NCBI RefSeq assembly: GCF_013401435.1
Contig: NZ_JACBGN010000020.1
Coordinates: forward strand, 1-51,524
Length of the DNA: 51,524 bases
Direction: 5' to 3'
Source: Streptomyces sp. BR123
GTDB taxonomy: Bacteria; Actinomycetota; Actinomycetes; Streptomycetales; Streptomycetaceae
Shown here: piece by piece, positions 17,633 through 29,461 of the stretch
How the letters are laid out: each line of letters starts with the position of its first letter
Numbering within the stretch: position 1 is the stretch's first letter
Made by a program: the position numbers and the translations under genes
Notes under the pieces: generated by a model
The model's input: the letters and a program-made list of their open reading frames with translations, nothing else
The model's database searches: none
Told to the model about the DNA's origin: nothing

Positions 17633-17664
17633 GGGGCCCTGGTGCCGTACGGCACCAGGGCCCC
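17633..17664. promoter_or_regulatory. 32-base perfect palindrome upstream of the MerR gene
   Basis: Each 16-base half (17633-17648) is the exact reverse complement of the other. It begins 28 bases from the MerR start codon, on the 5' side. It may be an operator, since MerR proteins bind palindromes, or a terminator for transcription entering from the right. Confidence 0.6.
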
Positions 17665-18337
17665 GAAGGAACTACTACACCATCTGTCGGCCCTGATAAC
17701 GCGCCGACCCTGTGTTTCCGCCGACCCGGCCGAGACGCTGCCGGGAGTGCGGGGATCGCGGTTGCTTGACCGGAGACCACCTCACTGTCGATGTCCTGCG
17801 GTACCCGGGCTCGGTCGTTCGGCCCGGGCGATCCTGATGGCGCTCGGTTCCTCCGTTTCTTCCCTCGGTGATCAACTACGGGTGTACTCCCGGTGCGCGC
17901 GCCCGCAGCCGACGCCTTCACACGGGTGCTGCTCTCCGACTTCACTGCTGTGCACTGCTGACCGCAAGAGCGGGTCGCGGCAGCTCCCGTCCCTGCGAGC
18001 CACCCGGTCCGGCGATCAGCCCCGGCGCCGTCCTGCATCCAACCTGGCTCCGGAACTCCACCACCGCACCGTCCTGCGGATTGCGACTGCTGGTACTGCC
18101 GCCCGGCAGTTCGTCTCTGCCGGGCCCTACGGACTGTCTGGGCTACGAGAGAAACGATAACCCCGGCGCTGCGGAAAATCCACCCTGGCCGCAATAGATT
18201 TTCGTGTCCGTGGAAGGGAGCTGGGCCTTCGGGGCCGGCCTGGTATCCGTGGAGCAGCGCCCGCGGGGGCCGCGGCCCGGTCGGACGTGAGGCGTGGTGC
18301 GTGCGGGACGGGCTCCCGTCCGGCAGGCCGATGGGCA
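17665..18337. other. Long intergenic region
   Basis: About 670 bases. No frame shows a ribosome site plus family resemblance. There is a lower-GC patch near 18160-18200 (AGAGAAACGATAAC and AATAGATTTTC) that could hold promoter elements. Nothing else is recognised. Confidence 0.4.
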
Positions 18338-18380
18338 CGAGGAAGGGCCCGACCGGCGGATGCCGATGGGCCCTTCCTCG
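18338..18380 (-). terminator. Hairpin terminator
   Basis: Perfect 13-base arms (18338-18350 and 18368-18380) with a 17-base loop lie 39 bases downstream of the stop of the minus-strand gene at 18419. Confidence 0.7.
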
Positions 18381-18418
18381 ATTCGAGCGCGGGCGCGCGC
18401 CGGCTCGCGCCGGTCGTG

Positions 18419-18733
18419 TCAGTCGGTGTTCACCTGGACACCGAGTACCGCGGAAGCCTGCGGGAGCGGGCTGAGCAGCCCCGTTGGCTCGGCGGCGGGA
18501 GGGGCCGTACGGCACGTGAACCCGAGTCGGGTCATGGCCCGAAGCACCTCACCGGTGCTGAAGTCGCGTCGGTCCTGGCCGGTGATGACCTGGCCGACCT
18601 GCTTGACGGGGTAGGTGCAGCGGCCGATGGTCACTGACGCGCCGACGACCTGCTCGGGCTTGACGCCCTTCATCGACTCAAGGACACCGCTCTTGGTCAG
18701 GTCGAACGGGAATCGGGCGATGACACAGCGCAT
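18419..18733 (-). CDS. Conserved streptomycete protein of the cold-shock neighbourhood
   Basis: This 104-aa protein begins MRCVIARFPFDLTKSGV and contains GASVTIGRCTYPVKQVGQ and FSTGEVLRAMTRLGFTCR. It has no signal peptide and no membrane helix; the small beta-rich first half and helical second half suggest a compact soluble domain. I recognise it as a recurrent streptomycete small protein found near DEAD-box and cold-shock genes but know no function. A clear terminator follows. The CBS gene lies 49 bases upstream on the same strand. Confidence 0.72.
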   Translation of the reverse strand: MRCVIARFPFDLTKSGVLESMKGVKPEQVVGASVTIGRCTYPVKQVGQVITGQDRRDFSTGEVLRAMTRLGFTCRTAPPAAEPTGLLSPLPQASAVLGVQVNTD

Positions 18734-18782
18734 GGGGCCTCACAGGAAGGAGAAGGGACCGGTCGTGTCGCGGCGAGGCGGT

Positions 18783-19202
18783 TCAGCGCGCAAAGGCGAG
18801 GATGCCCACAGCGCTGCCCTCTTCATCGACGACGGGCAGGGCGTCGAGCCTGCGGTGGCGCATGGCCCGTTCGGCTTCGGCCATCGTGGTCGAGGGCGAG
18901 GTGACCGGGCCGCGCTCGCCCAGGACATCGCGCAGTCGGGCCCGGTCGGTGTAGGCCGCGCTGTCGCGGATCGCGGTGAGCAGGGCCTGGGTGATCAGCC
19001 CCGTGCACAGGCCGTGCTCGTCGCTGACGAGCAGACGGCCGGCGCGGGCGCCGGCCATGACGGCAAGGGCCACTTCGACCGTCATGTCGTCACAGACCTG
19101 CGGCCCGGCCGCCTCCATCGCGTCGTGCACCGTCCGGTGCGAGCGCTGCGAGCGGTTCGAGCCGGCGTTCGACGGGCGGGGCTGCATCCGGACGAGCGTC
19201 AC
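18783..19202 (-). CDS. CBS-domain pair protein
   Basis: This 139-aa protein starts at GTG 19202. Two CBS motifs make one Bateman module: VCDDMTVEVALAVMAGARAG with LLVSDEHGLCTGLIT, and TSPSTTMAEAERAM with DALPVVDEEGSAVGILAF. Such modules bind adenine nucleotides and act as energy or ligand sensors. There is no attached enzyme or membrane domain. It lies between the DEAD-box helicase and the 104-aa protein, all on the minus strand, so it may be cotranscribed. Confidence 0.9.
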   Translation of the reverse strand: MTLVRMQPRPSNAGSNRSQRSHRTVHDAMEAAGPQVCDDMTVEVALAVMAGARAGRLLVSDEHGLCTGLITQALLTAIRDSAAYTDRARLRDVLGERGPVTSPSTTMAEAERAMRHRRLDALPVVDEEGSAVGILAFAR

Positions 19203-19248
19203 AAGGTGCCTCCTGCAGAGATGTGCCGGTTTCCTGCTGATGTGGTTC

Positions 19249-20718
19249 TCAGGCCGCCGAGTCGAACCCGGACTGCCGCGCCGTCACGCGCCGGTCCGTC
19301 GGAGCAGGCCGCCGCCTGCTGCGGGCTGACGTGCTGCGCCTCGCGCGGTCGACGACCGGTGGGGTGACGACGACGGGGACGCCGGTGGGTGCCTGGGCGC
19401 CGGTGATGCGGTTCAGTGCCTCTTCGCCGGAGCGGACCCGGGTGGTCTGCGGGGTGATGCCCGTGGCCGCCATCAGGCGGGTCATGCCGCGGCGCTGGTC
19501 GGGGGTGACGAGGGTGACGACGCTGCCTGCCTCTCCGGCGCGGGCGGTACGGCCGCCCCGGTGGAGGTAGTCCTTGGGGTCGGTGGGCGGGTCGACGTTC
19601 ACGACGAGGTCGAGGTTGTCGACGTGGATGCCGCGCGCCGCCACGTTCGTCGCGACCAGTACGGTCACGTGGCCGGTCTTGAACTGTGTGAGGGTCCGGG
19701 TGCGCTGCGGCTGCGACTTCCCGCCGTGCAGGGCGGCGGCCCGTACACCGCTGTTCAACAGGTCCCGGGTCAGTCGGTCGACGGCGTGCTTGGTGTCCAG
19801 GAACATCATCACCCGGCCGTCGCGTGCCGCGATCTCCGTGGTCGTCCGGTGCTTGTCGGCGGCGTGGACGTGGAGCACGTGATGTTCCATCGTCGTCACC
19901 GCACCGGCCGAGGGGTCCACCGAGTGCACGACCGGGTCGGTCAGATAGCGGCGGACCAGCCGGTCGACGTTGCGGTCGAGGGTGGCGGAGAAGAGCATCC
20001 TCTGCCCATCGGGCCGCACCTGGTCCAGAAGTGCGGTGACCTGGGGCATGAAGCCCATGTCGGCCATCTGATCGGCTTCGTCGAGGACGGTGATGCCGAC
20101 TTGGTCCAGAAGGCAGTCGCCCCGGTCGATGAGGTCCTTCAACCGTCCGGGCGTGGCCACGACGACCTCCGCGCCTCCGCGCAGCGCTCCGGCCTGCCTG
20201 CCGATCGGCATGCCGCCGACGAGCGTGGTCAGGCGCAGGTGCACGGCGCGGGCGTACGGGGTGAGGGAGTCGGTCACCTGCTGGGCCAGCTCGCGGGTGG
20301 GGACAAGGACGAGGGCGAGCGGGTGGCGCGGCTCGGCGCGCTGTCCGGCGGTACGGGCCAGCAGGGCGAGGCCGAAGGCCAGGGTCTTTCCGGAGCCGGT
20401 GCGGCCGCGGCCGAGCACGTCACGGCCTGCGAGGGTGTTGGGCAGGGTGGCGCCCTGGATGGGGAAGGGCACGGTCACGCCCTGCGCGCCCAGGGTGGCC
20501 AGCAGCCCGGCCGGCATGTCGAGGTCGGCGAAGGCGTCGGCGGCGGGCAGCGCGGGCGTGATCGTCTTCGGCAGGGCGAACTCGCCTTGGACGGCGTCGG
20601 GGCGGCGGCCGTGGCCTCCGGTGCGGCTCGGACCGCCGGAGCGGCTCGGGGCCGTCCAGCCCGAGCGGCTGCGACTGCGGGTGCGAGAGGAACGGTCGTT
20701 CGTGGGCGTGCGGTTCAT
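19249..20718 (-). CDS. DEAD-box ATP-dependent RNA helicase
   Basis: This 489-aa protein unwinds RNA duplexes, typically in cold adaptation, ribosome assembly or RNA decay. All motifs are present: Q motif Gln88, motif I GRTGSGKT (to Thr112), PTRELA (140-145), DEAD (213-216), SAT (244-246), and the C-terminal VATNVAARGIH and HRGGRTARAG. The N-terminus (about 45 residues) and C-terminus are Arg/Ser-rich and disordered, likely RNA-binding tails. It lies next to a cold-shock protein gene, with about 250 bases between its start and the cold-shock terminator; a cold-responsive leader is plausible there. Confidence 0.95.
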   Translation of the reverse strand: MNRTPTNDRSSRTRSRSRSGWTAPSRSGGPSRTGGHGRRPDAVQGEFALPKTITPALPAADAFADLDMPAGLLATLGAQGVTVPFPIQGATLPNTLAGRDVLGRGRTGSGKTLAFGLALLARTAGQRAEPRHPLALVLVPTRELAQQVTDSLTPYARAVHLRLTTLVGGMPIGRQAGALRGGAEVVVATPGRLKDLIDRGDCLLDQVGITVLDEADQMADMGFMPQVTALLDQVRPDGQRMLFSATLDRNVDRLVRRYLTDPVVHSVDPSAGAVTTMEHHVLHVHAADKHRTTTEIAARDGRVMMFLDTKHAVDRLTRDLLNSGVRAAALHGGKSQPQRTRTLTQFKTGHVTVLVATNVAARGIHVDNLDLVVNVDPPTDPKDYLHRGGRTARAGEAGSVVTLVTPDQRRGMTRLMAATGITPQTTRVRSGEEALNRITGAQAPTGVPVVVTPPVVDRARRSTSARSRRRPAPTDRRVTARQSGFDSAA

Positions 20719-20964
20719 TCAGAACCTTCCCTGGTGCGGCACGTATCAGGGTGTTCCCGCGATGGAGAGCAGGGCAGGGAATCACGAGAACGGGCCGAAT
20801 GGAATGCGGGAGCTGCTCCGGCCCGTAGAATTCTTGTGCGGGCGCAGGGCTGGAATGGCGGCGCCGCAAGGGTTGATTCAGAAAAGCCGACGGGATGAGG
20901 AGCCGGGGAGGCTGCCATCCCGTACTGTGCGTCCCTGCGGGCGGGGCTGTGGGAAATGCGTGCA

Positions 20965-21000
20965 GCTGGGGCCCGCACCCCGAAGGATGCGGGCCCCAGC
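20965..21000 (-). terminator. Hairpin terminator of the cold-shock gene
   Basis: Perfect 13-base arms (20965-20977, 20988-21000) with a 10-base loop lie 19 bases after the stop of the cold-shock gene. It separates that gene from the helicase leader. Confidence 0.8.
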
Positions 21001-21019
21001 TACGAAACGCGCGTCAGTG

Positions 21020-21223
21020 TCAGGCGGGAACGATGTTCTCGGCCGTGGGGCCCTTCTGACCCTGCGCGATGTCGAAGGTGACCTTCTGGCCTTCCTGCAG
21101 CTCGCGGAAGCCCTGAGCGGCGATGTTCGAGTAGTGGGCGAACACGTCAGCGCCGCCGCCGTCCTGCTCGATGAAGCCGAAGCCCTTTTCCGCGTTGAAC
21201 CACTTCACGGTACCAGCAGCCAT
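21020..21223 (-). CDS. Cold-shock domain protein (CspA/ScoF type)
   Basis: This 67-aa single cold-shock domain binds single-stranded RNA/DNA and acts as an RNA chaperone. Both motifs are present: KGFGFI (RNP1) and VFAHYSNI (RNP2), with the usual start [13 protein letters not shown] and end [10 protein letters not shown]. The ATG at 21223 is preceded by AAAGGAG. The upstream region is lower in GC and long, as for cold-shock leaders. It is the most abundant family type in Streptomyces and is probably cotargeted with the helicase downstream. Confidence 0.97.
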   Translation of the reverse strand: MAAGTVKWFNAEKGFGFIEQDGGGADVFAHYSNIAAQGFRELQEGQKVTFDIAQGQKGPTAENIVPA

Positions 21224-21884
21224 GTTTTTCTCCTTTGGGGCAGTACGCCGGTGTCCGCACTGTGCGAACACCGTGTCGCCGCGATGATGCCCTGCCGGAA
21301 AATGACCGGAAAACATGAAGCGCTTCGGTGCGACGGGTGTGTCGGTCGAAGACGCTTGAAATTTTTGGGTACCAAAACTGCAACTGGGATCGACAGTAGC
21401 ACGCTGGGGAGGTTTGTGTGCGCTGGATTTTTCCATTGTGTGCGATGGAGTAGAAATTCTCCCTGTGGCGTTCATCGGAGTCTGTGGCGGCAAGAACAGA
21501 TATTGAATCCTCCCGAGTCCAGTGTTCCCGTTCGCGGAGCGTGGCCATGGCCGCGTCCTTTCGTGCATCGGGGTGCGCCGGTCGGCGCGGCCCTCGGCAT
21601 CGGCGACGACGCCGCTCAGGGGGGACGCTGCCGGACGTCGCCCGCCGCCTCCGGTCAGTTGCCGCGCCTCCGGTAACAGATGCGGGTCCGGCTCAACGGC
21701 CAGGGTCCGCGTGCGCCCGATGCCGGGGCTTGCGGCGACGCCGCCCGACGCCCGGCAGCGGGTCGCTGAAGGGGTGGGCGGCGATGCGTGCGTCGTGCTG
21801 GGCGTTGAGCAGGCAGATCAGACGCGCCCCGATAACCGTCGCGAGAATGATCGCCGCGATGAGGACGATGGTCTCCGTGCTCCG
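21224..21884. other. Cold-shock leader and intergenic region
   Basis: About 660 bases. The half next to the cold-shock gene (21224-21480) is AT-richer than its surroundings and probably holds that gene's promoter and 5' leader. The rest, up to the DUF5994 stop, shows no supported gene. Confidence 0.45.
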
Positions 21885-22520
21885 TCACCGCCAGGTGTTC
21901 CCGGGCACCGGGAGGGCCATCCGACCGCTGGGGTGCCCGAAGGGCGACGTGCAGGCCCCGCCCTCGGTCTCCCAGGCGTTCTCCTGGTTCCGGGCCTCGA
22001 TCACGTCGCGGCTGATGGCTGCTTCGTTGGCCATCAGGGTGCCGGCGGTCAGGGTGCTGCCCGGGAGCGCGCTGATGGCTGCTTCGTTGGCCATCAGGGT
22101 GCCGGCGGTCAGGGTGCTGCCCGGGAGCGAGGCGGCGGTCATGAGGCGGGCCGCGGAGGCGGGCTCCGTCTCGGGCGGGATCACCAGCAGGTCCCAGCGC
22201 CCGACGGTGAGGGAGCGCAGGATGAGCTTGTCGGGGTGCTGCTCGGTGAACCAGCCCACCTGGACGGTGTGCCCGGCGACGGGCACTTTGTGCGGGATGA
22301 CGGGCCAGCGGGTGGGGTTCACGGTGACCCGGGTGATCCGCCCCCAGACCTCGTCGAGTGCGGCCGCGAGCGGCGGGAGTTCGACGGTCAGGTCCCGGGA
22401 ACGGGGCCACCAGGCCCCGTCCAGCTGGCCGGCGAGGGTGGTCTTCGGAGTGAGCGAAAGGCGTGCCGGGAAGTCTGTGGCGAGGTCGTGGGCCGCGGTC
22501 CGGTCGGTGGTGGTGGTCAT
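21885..22520 (-). CDS. DUF5994-family protein with an internal 20-residue duplication
   Basis: The ATG at 22520 gives 211 aa. Family features are LDGAWWPRSRDLTVELPPL and the later WDLLVIPPETEPASAARLM, aligning with the paralogue at 22828 (LDGAWWPRSRD; FALLVVPPGTAPDAARTAM). After the family core a block ending LMANEAAIS is repeated twice in frame, then a unique tail of about 40 residues. It is soluble, small alpha/beta, with unknown function. It diverges from its paralogue across 307 bases, so the two may share control. Streptomycetes commonly carry several copies of this family. Confidence 0.82.
   Translation of the reverse strand: MTTTTDRTAAHDLATDFPARLSLTPKTTLAGQLDGAWWPRSRDLTVELPPLAAALDEVWGRITRVTVNPTRWPVIPHKVPVAGHTVQVGWFTEQHPDKLILRSLTVGRWDLLVIPPETEPASAARLMTAASLPGSTLTAGTLMANEAAISALPGSTLTAGTLMANEAAISRDVIEARNQENAWETEGGACTSPFGHPSGRMALPVPGNTWR
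22011..22129 (-). repeat. 60-base tandem duplication inside the DUF5994 gene
   Basis: Bases 22011-22069 recur exactly at 22071-22129 (59 identical bases, period 60). The period is 20 codons, so the frame is kept. Perfect identity at this length implies a recent event. Confidence 0.92.
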
Positions 22521-22827
22521 GGTGAGGACCTGCCCCCGGGGCGCCCGTCGGCGGCCCGGATTCTCGTGTTCGCCGGAAACGCCACCCACGTGGACGCCGG
22601 TGTGCGAAGTGCCTCCGGTCCTTTCAGTCTACGCCCGTCCGACCGACTCTGACCCGCCGCGACCAGGCATTTCCGCAGCCTGGGAGGGGTGTGCCGTGCC
22701 GGGCGGCGTCCTGGCGACGGGAGTACCGTGAAAGGACGGCAAGGCCGCGTTCGGTGGCCGGTGCCCGCGTGGCTCCGGAGCCGGTTCGGGGTGGGAGCGG
22801 CCGCATTCAGGAGACGGGCGGACCAAG

Positions 22828-23325
22828 ATGGCTGACGCCGACACCCCATACACGCCCCCCATGGTCCTGCCGGACGCCATCCACTCGGCGGTCCGGCCGG
22901 GTACGGCCCTGCTGAGGCTGGAGACCACCGGATCCCGGGAAGGGGTCCTCGACGGCGCATGGTGGCCGCGCTCACGCGATGTCGCGGGCGAACTCCCCGC
23001 GCTCGTCAGCGTGCTGACCGAGCACCTCGGGCCCATCACCCGTGTTGCTCTGGACGCCTCCGCCTGGAACGGCCTGCCGACCCGCCTGGTCATCGACGAC
23101 CGCATCGTCCACCTCGTCTCCGACCCCGTCGGAGACGACACGGTCCTCATCACCCGCGGCGACAAGGACCACTTCGCCCTCCTGGTGGTGCCGCCCGGCA
23201 CCGCACCCGACGCCGCCCGCACCGCCATGGCCCGCGCGGTCCGCGCGGACAACGTCACCTCGGCGGCAGAGATACTCGTCGCCCCGCTGCCCGCTGCCGA
23301 ACCCGGGCGAGGGGAGCCGACGTGA
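22828..23325 (+). CDS. DUF5994-family protein
   Basis: This 165-aa soluble protein starts MADADTPYTPP and has the family core GVLDGAWWPRSRDVAGELPAL, ITRVALDASAWNGLP and LLVVPPGTAPDAARTAM. No catalytic motif or membrane helix is seen. It is the intact version of the fragment at 17085-17213 and is divergent from the paralogue ending at 21885. The Trp-Trp-Pro-Arg motif is the most conserved feature among the copies. Function unknown. Confidence 0.85.
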   Translation: MADADTPYTPPMVLPDAIHSAVRPGTALLRLETTGSREGVLDGAWWPRSRDVAGELPALVSVLTEHLGPITRVALDASAWNGLPTRLVIDDRIVHLVSDPVGDDTVLITRGDKDHFALLVVPPGTAPDAARTAMARAVRADNVTSAAEILVAPLPAAEPGRGEPT

Positions 23326-23818
23326 ATCCAGCCGGCGGGCATCCGCGAACGGCGTCCCCAGGACGTGGTGGACCCGCGGCCTCCGGATCGGCGAACTGGA
23401 GCCCGTCTTGGGAATCAACGCCGCTCAGGCCGCCCATGTGGCCTCTGGCCTGGTGTTTCGTCCTGCTGGAGCGGCCGCTCTGAGGGTCCGGCTGCACCTG
23501 TATTGACCGCTGGTGACCGCTCTTTGGGGCACGGATGGGGCACGGATGGGGCACGGATGGGGCACGGATGGGGCACGGGCCCGTAGGTGGAGCCGACCCA
23601 GCCCGCCCCAGCCCGCTCGGCGGGCTGAGCTTCGGGCAGAGTTCGGGCGCCGCGCAGGGGCCTTCACGGGTGAGACTATGCGCGCGTCGTCCGAAAAGGG
23701 GGTGGCGTTGCCCGGTGTGGTGGAGGTGCGTCTCCTCCGCAGTGGACGAAGCGAGGTCCCTCGGCCACGGAGGGGCCGCAGGCCGTCGTGTGCCTGCGGC
23801 CCCGCTCCCGCCTTGGGG
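23326..23818. other. Intergenic region with an 11-base tandem repeat
   Basis: About 490 bases with no supported gene. It contains the tandem repeat at 23526-23580, preceded by two copies of TGACCGCT (23505-23520). The last 140 bases run to the stop of the convergent GH74 gene. Confidence 0.5.
23526..23580. repeat. 11-base tandem repeat, five units
   Basis: GGGGCACGGAT is repeated head to tail from 23526; four units are perfect and the fifth ends GGGC. The period of 11 is close to one helical turn. It lies outside any supported gene. Confidence 0.9.
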
Positions 23819-26443
23819 TCAGGACGGGTCGCCGTACTGGAGGCCGCGTCCGTTGGTGCCGACGTACACGCGGCCGAAGGTGTCGGGGTCGCCGGTGATG
23901 ACGCCGACGCCGCCGATGCTGCCCCACTGATGGGCGTCGTCGTTGACGCGGAGCCAGGTGGCGCCCTTGTCGGTGGAGCGGAAGACGCCCGTGACGTCCT
24001 TGACGGTGCCGATCAGGTACAGGGCCTGGTAGGAGGCGCCGGGCGCCGCCTTGCCGAAGCCGAGGGCGGAGGCGGACTGCACCGCTTTGAGCGTGGTGAA
24101 GGTGCGGCCGCCGTCGGTGGAGTGCAGCAGCCCCTTGGCGCTGCCGGCGATCCACAGGTCGCCGGCGATGCCGGGGACGGCCTTGAGCCGGCCCTCGGGC
24201 AGGTTGGCGGCGCGGGCGGTGAAGGTCGCGCCGCCGTCGGTGCTGGCGTAGAGCGTGCCGCCGGCCAGTGAGTAGAAGGTCTTGGCCGAGGAGCGGTCGG
24301 CGACGACGGCGGCGTCAGTGCCGAGGCCGCTGACCTTCGACCAGCTCGCCCCCTTGTCGGTCGAGCGGTACGGGGCCTGGCCGGCCTGCGTCCAGACGAT
24401 GGCCGAGCCGTCGGCGGAGAGCGCTACCCGGCCGCTGTCGGCGCCGCCCACCGGTTCTGACGCGAAGCCGTTCCAGCTGCGGCCGCCGTCGGTGGAGTAG
24501 GCGCCGTCCTGCGCGCCGCCACGGCCGACGCGGACCATCATCGAGGGGTTGGACTGGGCGAAGTCGATGGATGTGCTGTTGGTCATCATCGGGTTCTTCA
24601 GTCGCCCGTCAGGCACTTGGGTCAGGGAGTCGTGGCGGAAACCGCCCAGGTCGCCCATGGCGGTGACGACCTGGGCGCCCCCGGGCGGGGCGATCGCGTC
24701 CAGCAGCGCGGTCTCCTCCAGCCCGCGGGCCCCCACGCTCCAGTGGCTGGTTCCGCCGCTGTCGGAGGCGTTGGCGTCCTTGCTGCGCAGGATGCCGCTG
24801 CCGGTGCCGTACAGCACGTGCCCGGCGTCGAAGGGATCGATGGCCAGGGCGGTCATCCAGTGCCCGGTGCCGGTACCCACGTAAGGAGCGGCGGAGGCGT
24901 CCCGCACCGACTTGTCGGCCAGCGCCTTCCAGGTCGTGCCACCGTCGGTGGTCCGGTAGATCTCGTCCTCCGGCCACCAGCGGCCGAGGGTGGTGACCAT
25001 CACCGTGGAGGGCTTCTGCGGGTCGACGGCCAGACCGGAGAACCCGTAGTTGCCCTGGGACGGGGAGATGTTCTTCCACGCCCCGCCGGCCGGCGTGTGC
25101 TTCCACACCGAACCCGCCGTCACGCCGTTGGGCCCGAGGGCGTTGGTGTACGTCAGGTAGAGCGAGCCGTCACCGGAGAGCACGCCGTGCTGCGGCATCT
25201 GACCGGTGGGCTGCCCGGAGACGGCCTGCCAGGTGCTGCCGCCGTCGGTGGAGCGGTAGAGGGAGGTGGACCTGTCGGCGACGCCGACGTAGACCGTCCT
25301 GCTGCCGGCCGGGCCGTACGTCACGAAGGAGATGCCCGCGCCGCTGCTCGCCCCGTCCTTGACGGGGAACGAGGAGACCTGGCTCCATGTCACGCCGTGG
25401 TCGGTGCTGCGCCACAGGCCGTTCTTGCGGGTGCCCAGCAGCAGGGTGCCGTTGTCGGCGGGGTTGATCGCCAGCCGTTCGCCCGCCCCGCGGCCGTCCT
25501 CGTTGCCGCCCAGCTTGAAGGGCAGGTCGGTGCGCTGGAAGGTGCGGCCGCGGTCCTTGGAGCGCAGGATCGCGCCGTTGCCGGCCCAGTTGTTGGTGTA
25601 GGTGCCGGTGGCGAGGTAGAGCCGGTTGGCGTCGACCGGATCGGTGGCCAGCGCATCGACGCCCAGCAGGTTCCAGTCCTTCTCGCCGAGCCAGTCGGTC
25701 AGCGGTGTCCACTGCTCGGCTCCGGTGTCCCAGCGGTAGGCGCCGCCCATGTCGGTACGCGCGTACAGCAGGCCCTTCTCCCGCGGGTTGAACACCAGCC
25801 CGGTGACGTAACCGCCGCCCACCACCTGGGCGTTTCGCCACGCATACGGTCCGGATCCGGGTGCCTGGGTCTCGGCCGTCTTCACCAGCTTCCACTGCTG
25901 GTTGGTGCTGCCATGACCGCGGTACTGGATGACTGCCGCGCCGTCGGCGGTGGACCCACCGGACACGTCCAGGACCTGGCCGCTCCTGCGGGAGGTGAAG
26001 ACGACGGCGTCGGAACCGCTCACGTCGTCGATCCGCCATTCCTGGGAGGTGGAGGAGCTGTCGGTCTGCTGCTCGGCGGTGGCCGCCTGAGCTGTCGAAT
26101 CCCCTGCAATGCCCAGCACTTTGCCGCTGTTGCGGTTCACCAGCTCGTAGTAGCCGTCCCCGGTGGGTCGCAGCTTCCACTGCTGGTTGGCGGTGTTCTG
26201 GTCGGTCCACTGCTGGATGCGGGTGCCGTCGGCGGTGGAGAAGGCGTTGACGTCCAGCGCCTTGCCGCTGCGTACGGAGACCAGCCGGTAGTAGGCATTG
26301 CCGTCGACCGTCGCGGCCTGCGAGTCATCCTGCACGAACAGGAGATACGGCACGAGGACGGCGGGCACACCGAGCAGCAGTCCGGTCCCGGTCCAGCGAC
26401 GGCGGTGACGCCCGCGGCGGACGCCGTTCGTGGGGTTCTTCAT
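23819..26443 (-). CDS. Secreted GH74 xyloglucanase with N-terminal ricin-type CBM13
   Basis: This 874-aa protein hydrolyses beta-1,4-glucan backbones of xyloglucan outside the cell. The ATG at 26443 follows AAGGAG; an earlier ATG lacks a site. Residues 1-45 form a long signal peptide with an Arg-rich start. About 46-190 is a ricin/CBM13 module with QxW-type repeats (NQQWKL twice, SQEWRI). The rest is the double seven-bladed propeller of GH74 with many sialidase-like STDGGxTW loops. Asp residues in TDMGGAYRWD (early) and MGDLGGFRHD (late) match the two catalytic positions of the family. The start is 41 bases after the GH10-GH62 stop, so the two are probably one transcript. Confidence 0.92.
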   Translation of the reverse strand: MKNPTNGVRRGRHRRRWTGTGLLLGVPAVLVPYLLFVQDDSQAATVDGNAYYRLVSVRSGKALDVNAFSTADGTRIQQWTDQNTANQQWKLRPTGDGYYELVNRNSGKVLGIAGDSTAQAATAEQQTDSSSTSQEWRIDDVSGSDAVVFTSRRSGQVLDVSGGSTADGAAVIQYRGHGSTNQQWKLVKTAETQAPGSGPYAWRNAQVVGGGYVTGLVFNPREKGLLYARTDMGGAYRWDTGAEQWTPLTDWLGEKDWNLLGVDALATDPVDANRLYLATGTYTNNWAGNGAILRSKDRGRTFQRTDLPFKLGGNEDGRGAGERLAINPADNGTLLLGTRKNGLWRSTDHGVTWSQVSSFPVKDGASSGAGISFVTYGPAGSRTVYVGVADRSTSLYRSTDGGSTWQAVSGQPTGQMPQHGVLSGDGSLYLTYTNALGPNGVTAGSVWKHTPAGGAWKNISPSQGNYGFSGLAVDPQKPSTVMVTTLGRWWPEDEIYRTTDGGTTWKALADKSVRDASAAPYVGTGTGHWMTALAIDPFDAGHVLYGTGSGILRSKDANASDSGGTSHWSVGARGLEETALLDAIAPPGGAQVVTAMGDLGGFRHDSLTQVPDGRLKNPMMTNSTSIDFAQSNPSMMVRVGRGGAQDGAYSTDGGRSWNGFASEPVGGADSGRVALSADGSAIVWTQAGQAPYRSTDKGASWSKVSGLGTDAAVVADRSSAKTFYSLAGGTLYASTDGGATFTARAANLPEGRLKAVPGIAGDLWIAGSAKGLLHSTDGGRTFTTLKAVQSASALGFGKAAPGASYQALYLIGTVKDVTGVFRSTDKGATWLRVNDDAHQWGSIGGVGVITGDPDTFGRVYVGTNGRGLQYGDPS

Positions 26444-26484
26444 GGGGAGTTGTTCTCCTTGCATATCACCGTGGATCGGGCAGG

Positions 26485-29461
<2,977 letters not shown>

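Noticed and set aside
19561..20898. 445-aa plus-strand frame opposite the DEAD-box helicase
   Set aside because: Shadow frame; helicase motifs are all on the minus strand.
23042..23506. 154-aa plus-strand frame ending in LRVRLHLY
   Set aside because: It overlaps the DUF5994 gene in another frame; the unique end has no family I can name.
23526..23580. CRISPR array
   Set aside because: Repeats are 11 bases with no spacers and no cas genes.
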